From Phycisphaerales bacterium (GTDB taxonomy: Bacteria > Planctomycetota > Phycisphaerae > Tepidisphaerales > Tepidisphaeraceae), in NCBI GenBank assembly GCA_028288905.1, contig JAQGHJ010000601.1, forward strand, positions 1-7,041: DNA of 7,041 bases, read 5' to 3'. The notes under the pieces are model-generated. The model was given only the letters and a program-made list of their open reading frames with translations, did no database searches and was not told the origin of the DNA. Position numbers and translations under genes: made by a program. Shown piece by piece: positions 4,251 through 7,041 of this stretch. The first letter of the stretch is position 1. Each line of letters begins with the position of its first letter.

Positions 4251-6884
4251 GTGGGAACCAACCAATACCGCGGGTCGGCTTCGATGGCGTTCGGTTCGAA
4301 GGCCCCCGCGCGGGCGGCGCGGGGCGGCCGGCGGCCGGCGGGTGACGCGGACCGTCGGCTGTCGGCGGCCGCGGCCACGGTGTGCGAGCGGCTCGAGGCG
4401 CGACAGCTGATGGCGGCCACCCCGCCGGTCGCCGTCGTCACCGACCCGACCACCGCGCTCCGCACCCTGACCGTCACCGCCACGAAGAAGAGCGACACGA
4501 TCGACCTCGCCCGGTCCGGCGACGGCCTCGTCGTCACCCTCAACGGCACTGCCACCACGACGGCGTACGCCGACTTCGACGCAGTCGTGGTGTACGCCGG
4601 CAGCGGGAACGACGTGGTCAGCGTCAGCGACAACCTGGCGGTCGAGGGGGAAGATTTCGTCCCCGTCGGGCCGGTCACGGTCCGCGGCGGGTCGGGCAAC
4701 GACAAGATCACCGGTGGGGCCGGCGACGACTTCCTGTACGGCGACGGCGGTAGTGATCTGCTGGTCGGTGCCGCGGGCGGCGACACGCTGGACGGCGGGT
4801 CCGGCAACGACCGGCTCAGCGGCGGCGTGGGCAAGGACAAGCTCGTCGGCGGGTCCGGCAAGAACGTGTTTAACGCCGGCGGCGACGCTGGCGACACGGA
4901 CGATAGCGGCCTCAGCAAGAAAAACTTGCTGAGCACGACCGCCTCCCGCCCCACCCTCGCCGACGCCGCCAACCCGCTGGCCGTGTTCGGGACGCAGACC
5001 GGGTTGACGCCGACGCAGATCCGGACGCAGTACGCGTTCGGGAACCTGGCCGACTCGTCGTACACGAACCGCGGGGCCGGTCAGGGAATTGCGGTCGTGA
5101 TCCCGTACAATGTGTCCGGGGTGCGGACGTCGGTGAACACGTTCTCGACGCAGTTCGGACTGCCGCAGGTCGACGCGAACTCGCTGCCGATCATCTTCGC
5201 CGGCGGGACGACCCCGCCGGAGGACCCGGACCCGAACAACGGGTGGGAGGCCGAGGCCTGCCTGCAGTTGGAGTGGGCCCACGCGATCGCCCCCGAGGCG
5301 ACACTGTACCTCGTGCTGGCCGACTCCGACCTGTTCACCGACCTGTTCAAGGCCGTCGACACGGCGGTCGACACGCTGGCCAGCCGCAACGGCGGCGGCG
5401 TGTGCCTGATGAGCTTCGGCAGCCAGACCGGCGAGCTGAACGGCCCGCTGCAGACGTACCTCGACCAGTCGTTCACCCGCCGGGCCGCCCAGAGCGTCAC
5501 GTTCGTGTCGGGGGCCGGCGACGTGGCCGGGACCACGAGCTACCCGTCGACCAGCCCGTACGTGGTCAGCGTCGGCGGCACGTCGCTGGTCCGCGACACG
5601 GCCGGCAACCTGACCGGGCAGGAGACCGCCTGGAGCCTCGGCGGCGGCGGGTACTCGACGATCTACCCAGCCCCGGCGTACCAGGAGGACGTGACGGTCA
5701 ACGGGGTCGTCATCCGGGACGTCAACTACAACTTCGGGGAGAGCAACACCGTAGTTAAGACCCCGATCGTCAACAACAACCGCGGCACTCCGGACATCGC
5801 GTTCAACGCCGACCCGAACTCCGGCATTGCCCTGTACGTCGCGGCCGGGTTCGGCGACGTCGACGGGGACGGGACGCTCGACAGCGGGTGGCTGCCCGGC
5901 GGGGCCGGCGGCACGTCGGCCGGGTCCCCGGAGATCGCCGGGCTGATCGCCTTGGCGAACCAACAGCGGCGGGCGGCCGGCCGGTCGTTTATCGGGATCA
6001 ATTTCAACGACGCGTTCTACGACATCGAGAAGGCCGCGATCGATCCGAACGTGGTCGTGAACCCCGCCGGCGGCAACCAGCCGCAGAGCTACACCCGCGA
6101 CATCGTTACGGGTGCCAGCGGGACCAACCAAGCGTTCGTCGGGTACGACCTGGTGACCGGTTGGGGGTCGCCGCTGGCCCAGGCCCTGATCGACCGGCTC
6201 GCGACGGCCGCCGTCAAGCCGATCGCTCTCGGCGGGCTCCGGTGGGAGGCGACGTACCGGGACGCGATCGTCCGCACGGGCCCGCTGTCCAGCCCGGGCG
6301 GCGGGTTCATGGTCGGGGACGGGGCGATTTCCGGCAACAACGTGTTGCAACTCGTCCTAACGCCCAGGCCGAACGATGTCCCGCCGTACCCGGCTAACTT
6401 CTTTAACCAGAACGCGATCGGGGGCAACGGCAGCACGAACCCGAACGAGTTCGTGCTACCGCCCGGCAACATCGTGGTGAGCAACCTCGTCGTGGACACC
6501 CCGCTGGTTCGGACGACGGAGAATTCGTTCGTCGGGTACGGGCAGGTCGACGTGACGATCCTGCAGGTTCCGCTGGCGATACCGCGGCCGGTCACGAGCG
6601 GCAGCGGGGCCGCCGACGACCCGCTCCCGCCCCCGCCGGTCCCGGTCCTTCCGACCCCGGTGCCGGGCACGTACGACAACCGCACCAACTTCGACGTGCA
6701 GGAGCCGGTCACCGTGCCGACGGCGAAGGTCTGGACGTTCCGCCTCCGATTCACCGGCAAGATCACCCGCGACGCCAAGGGCCGCGAGCACGTGAAGGGC
6801 TTCTTCACGAACGGCAGCGAGGACGGCAGTTGGAACCCGAAGGAAGGGTACGACCCGGTGTTCGAGGGCACGTTCCAGGGTTGA
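4251..6884 (+). CDS. Secreted RTX-repeat protein with sedolisin (S53) peptidase domain, catalytic Asp replaced by Gln
   Basis: This is an 877-residue protein from GTG 4251, chosen for the AAGGAG seven bases upstream. Residues 1-57 are basic and Ala-rich and contain ERLEARQLMA (46-55), a variant of the planctomycete LEPR-x-LL export motif, with no classical hydrophobic signal peptide. Residues 146-208 are seven contiguous RTX-type GGxGxDxLx nonapeptides, with a stray copy at 116-124; such repeats bind calcium outside the cell. From about 252 to 648 the sequence follows the S53 serine-carboxyl peptidase fold: LTPTQIRTQYAF, GQGIAVVIPY, Glu335, AHAIAP (343-348), oxyanion Asp424 in GAGD, SVGGTSL (440-446), WSLGGGGYS (461-469), nucleophile Ser556 in GGTSAGSP, and calcium-site Asp617 and Asp633 in RDI and GYDLVTGWGSP. 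The Asp expected four residues after Glu335 is Gln339, so activity is uncertain. No S53 prodomain is recognisable. Residues 651-877 are unassigned, with a Pro-rich linker (790-806). The gene appears monocistronic. Confidence 0.9.
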   Translation: MGTNQYRGSASMAFGSKAPARAARGGRRPAGDADRRLSAAAATVCERLEARQLMAATPPVAVVTDPTTALRTLTVTATKKSDTIDLARSGDGLVVTLNGTATTTAYADFDAVVVYAGSGNDVVSVSDNLAVEGEDFVPVGPVTVRGGSGNDKITGGAGDDFLYGDGGSDLLVGAAGGDTLDGGSGNDRLSGGVGKDKLVGGSGKNVFNAGGDAGDTDDSGLSKKNLLSTTASRPTLADAANPLAVFGTQTGLTPTQIRTQYAFGNLADSSYTNRGAGQGIAVVIPYNVSGVRTSVNTFSTQFGLPQVDANSLPIIFAGGTTPPEDPDPNNGWEAEACLQLEWAHAIAPEATLYLVLADSDLFTDLFKAVDTAVDTLASRNGGGVCLMSFGSQTGELNGPLQTYLDQSFTRRAAQSVTFVSGAGDVAGTTSYPSTSPYVVSVGGTSLVRDTAGNLTGQETAWSLGGGGYSTIYPAPAYQEDVTVNGVVIRDVNYNFGESNTVVKTPIVNNNRGTPDIAFNADPNSGIALYVAAGFGDVDGDGTLDSGWLPGGAGGTSAGSPEIAGLIALANQQRRAAGRSFIGINFNDAFYDIEKAAIDPNVVVNPAGGNQPQSYTRDIVTGASGTNQAFVGYDLVTGWGSPLAQALIDRLATAAVKPIALGGLRWEATYRDAIVRTGPLSSPGGGFMVGDGAISGNNVLQLVLTPRPNDVPPYPANFFNQNAIGGNGSTNPNEFVLPPGNIVVSNLVVDTPLVRTTENSFVGYGQVDVTILQVPLAIPRPVTSGSGAADDPLPPPPVPVLPTPVPGTYDNRTNFDVQEPVTVPTAKVWTFRLRFTGKITRDAKGREHVKGFFTNGSEDGSWNPKEGYDPVFEGTFQG
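4686..4874 (+). repeat. Seven in-frame 27-bp RTX-type repeats
   Basis: Residues 146-208 of the S53 protein are seven nonapeptides in perfect register: GGSGNDKIT, GGAGDDFLY, GDGGSDLLV, GAAGGDTLD, GGSGNDRLS, GGVGKDKLV and GGSGKNVFN. Units 1, 5 and 7 are also similar in DNA, each opening with GGCGGGTC followed by CGGCAA or GGGCAA-type sequence. Units 3 and 4 deviate at the second Gly, and unit 7 has Asn in place of the calcium-binding Asp. RTX arrays fold as calcium-loaded parallel beta-rolls and are disordered without calcium. Confidence 0.9.
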
Positions 6885-6894
6885 ACATGCGGTG

Positions 6895-6919
6895 CCGCGG
6901 CCGCCCGCCCGGGCCGCGG
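6895..6919 (+). terminator. First of two hairpins after the S53 gene
   Basis: CCGCGGCC (6895-6902) pairs with GGCCGCGG (6912-6919) around a nine-base GC-only loop, starting 11 nt after the stop codon. No T-run follows. It probably acts with the longer hairpin downstream. Confidence 0.45.
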
Positions 6920-6939
6920 GCCCGTACGAACTTCGACGC

Positions 6940-6983
6940 AACGCCCGCGGGGCGGCCACGCGATTGGCCGCCCCGCGGGCGTT
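6940..6983 (+). terminator. 19-bp perfect hairpin terminator after the S53 gene
   Basis: AACGCCCGCGGGGCGGCCA (6940-6958) is exactly complementary to 6965-6983, with a six-base CGCGAT loop. CGTGCC and then TTTT (6990-6993) follow on the plus strand, while the minus-strand side has no T-run, so it suits plus-strand transcription. It starts 56 nt after the stop. This is the longest perfect stem in the window. The remaining bases to 7041 are GC-rich with no gene or motif I can support. Confidence 0.75.
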
Positions 6984-7041
6984 CGTGCCTTTTCCGCCGC
7001 CCGATCGTTGCCCCCGCCCGTCGCCCCGGCCGGGACGAGGC

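Noticed and set aside
4686..4874. Tandem 27-bp repeats considered as a CRISPR-like or non-coding repeat array
   Set aside because: The units are contiguous, in frame and conserved at the protein level as RTX nonapeptides, with no spacers.
3816..6350. 844-codon open frame on the minus strand
   Set aside because: It lies opposite the S53 gene, whose domains are clear. Its product is a low-complexity run of Arg, Gly, Val and Pro with no domain, and such antisense frames are expected when third codon positions are nearly all G or C.

Overview
The window looks like chromosomal DNA from a planctomycete, most likely of the Gemmata group (family Gemmataceae). The reasons are very high GC, third codon positions almost always G or C, a secreted protein with an N-terminal ERLEARQLMA motif (a variant of the planctomycete LEPR-x-LL signature), and a hypothetical protein with the PGNAAPLY and PNLYW signatures I recall from Gemmata-type genomes. 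The assignment rests on these traits, not on a marker gene. The high GC also opens long false frames on both strands, including one of 844 codons on the minus strand; I treat these as shadows.

Layout, all supported genes on the plus strand. (1) 2-382: the end of a weakly supported reading frame of unknown function. (2) 383-720: non-coding, with a 20-nt inverted repeat and a 14-bp perfect hairpin. (3) 721-2301: an exported conserved planctomycete protein of unknown function, 526 aa. (4) 2435-3481: a complete transaldolase of the mycobacterial-type subclass, with all recognisable active-site residues, its own candidate promoter and a hairpin after the stop. (5) 3482-4250: almost 770 nt without a convincing gene. 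It holds the transaldolase terminator hairpin, the best promoter in the window (TTGCCT-N18-TATTAT) and a predicted leader of about 560 nt with several stem-loops, ending in AAGGAG and a GTG start. (6) 4251-6884: an 877-aa secreted protein combining a planctomycete N-terminal motif, seven exact-register RTX-type calcium-binding nonapeptides, a sedolisin (S53) peptidase domain and an unassigned C-terminal region. (7) 6885-7041: two successive hairpins, the second with a 19-bp perfect stem followed by TTTT.

The genes do not form an obvious single pathway. Transaldolase is central carbon metabolism (non-oxidative pentose phosphate pathway), and the flanking genes encode exported proteins. Separate promoters and terminators suggest independent transcription units. 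The most notable item is the S53 protein. Its nucleophile Ser, catalytic Glu, oxyanion Asp and C-terminal calcium site are all present, but the Asp of the Glu-x3-Asp pair is Gln. It also has no recognisable S53 prodomain, and RTX repeats precede the catalytic domain. It may be a peptidase with altered activity or a non-catalytic, calcium-dependent surface protein. I see no CRISPR array, tRNA, rRNA, insertion sequence or multi-gene defence system.
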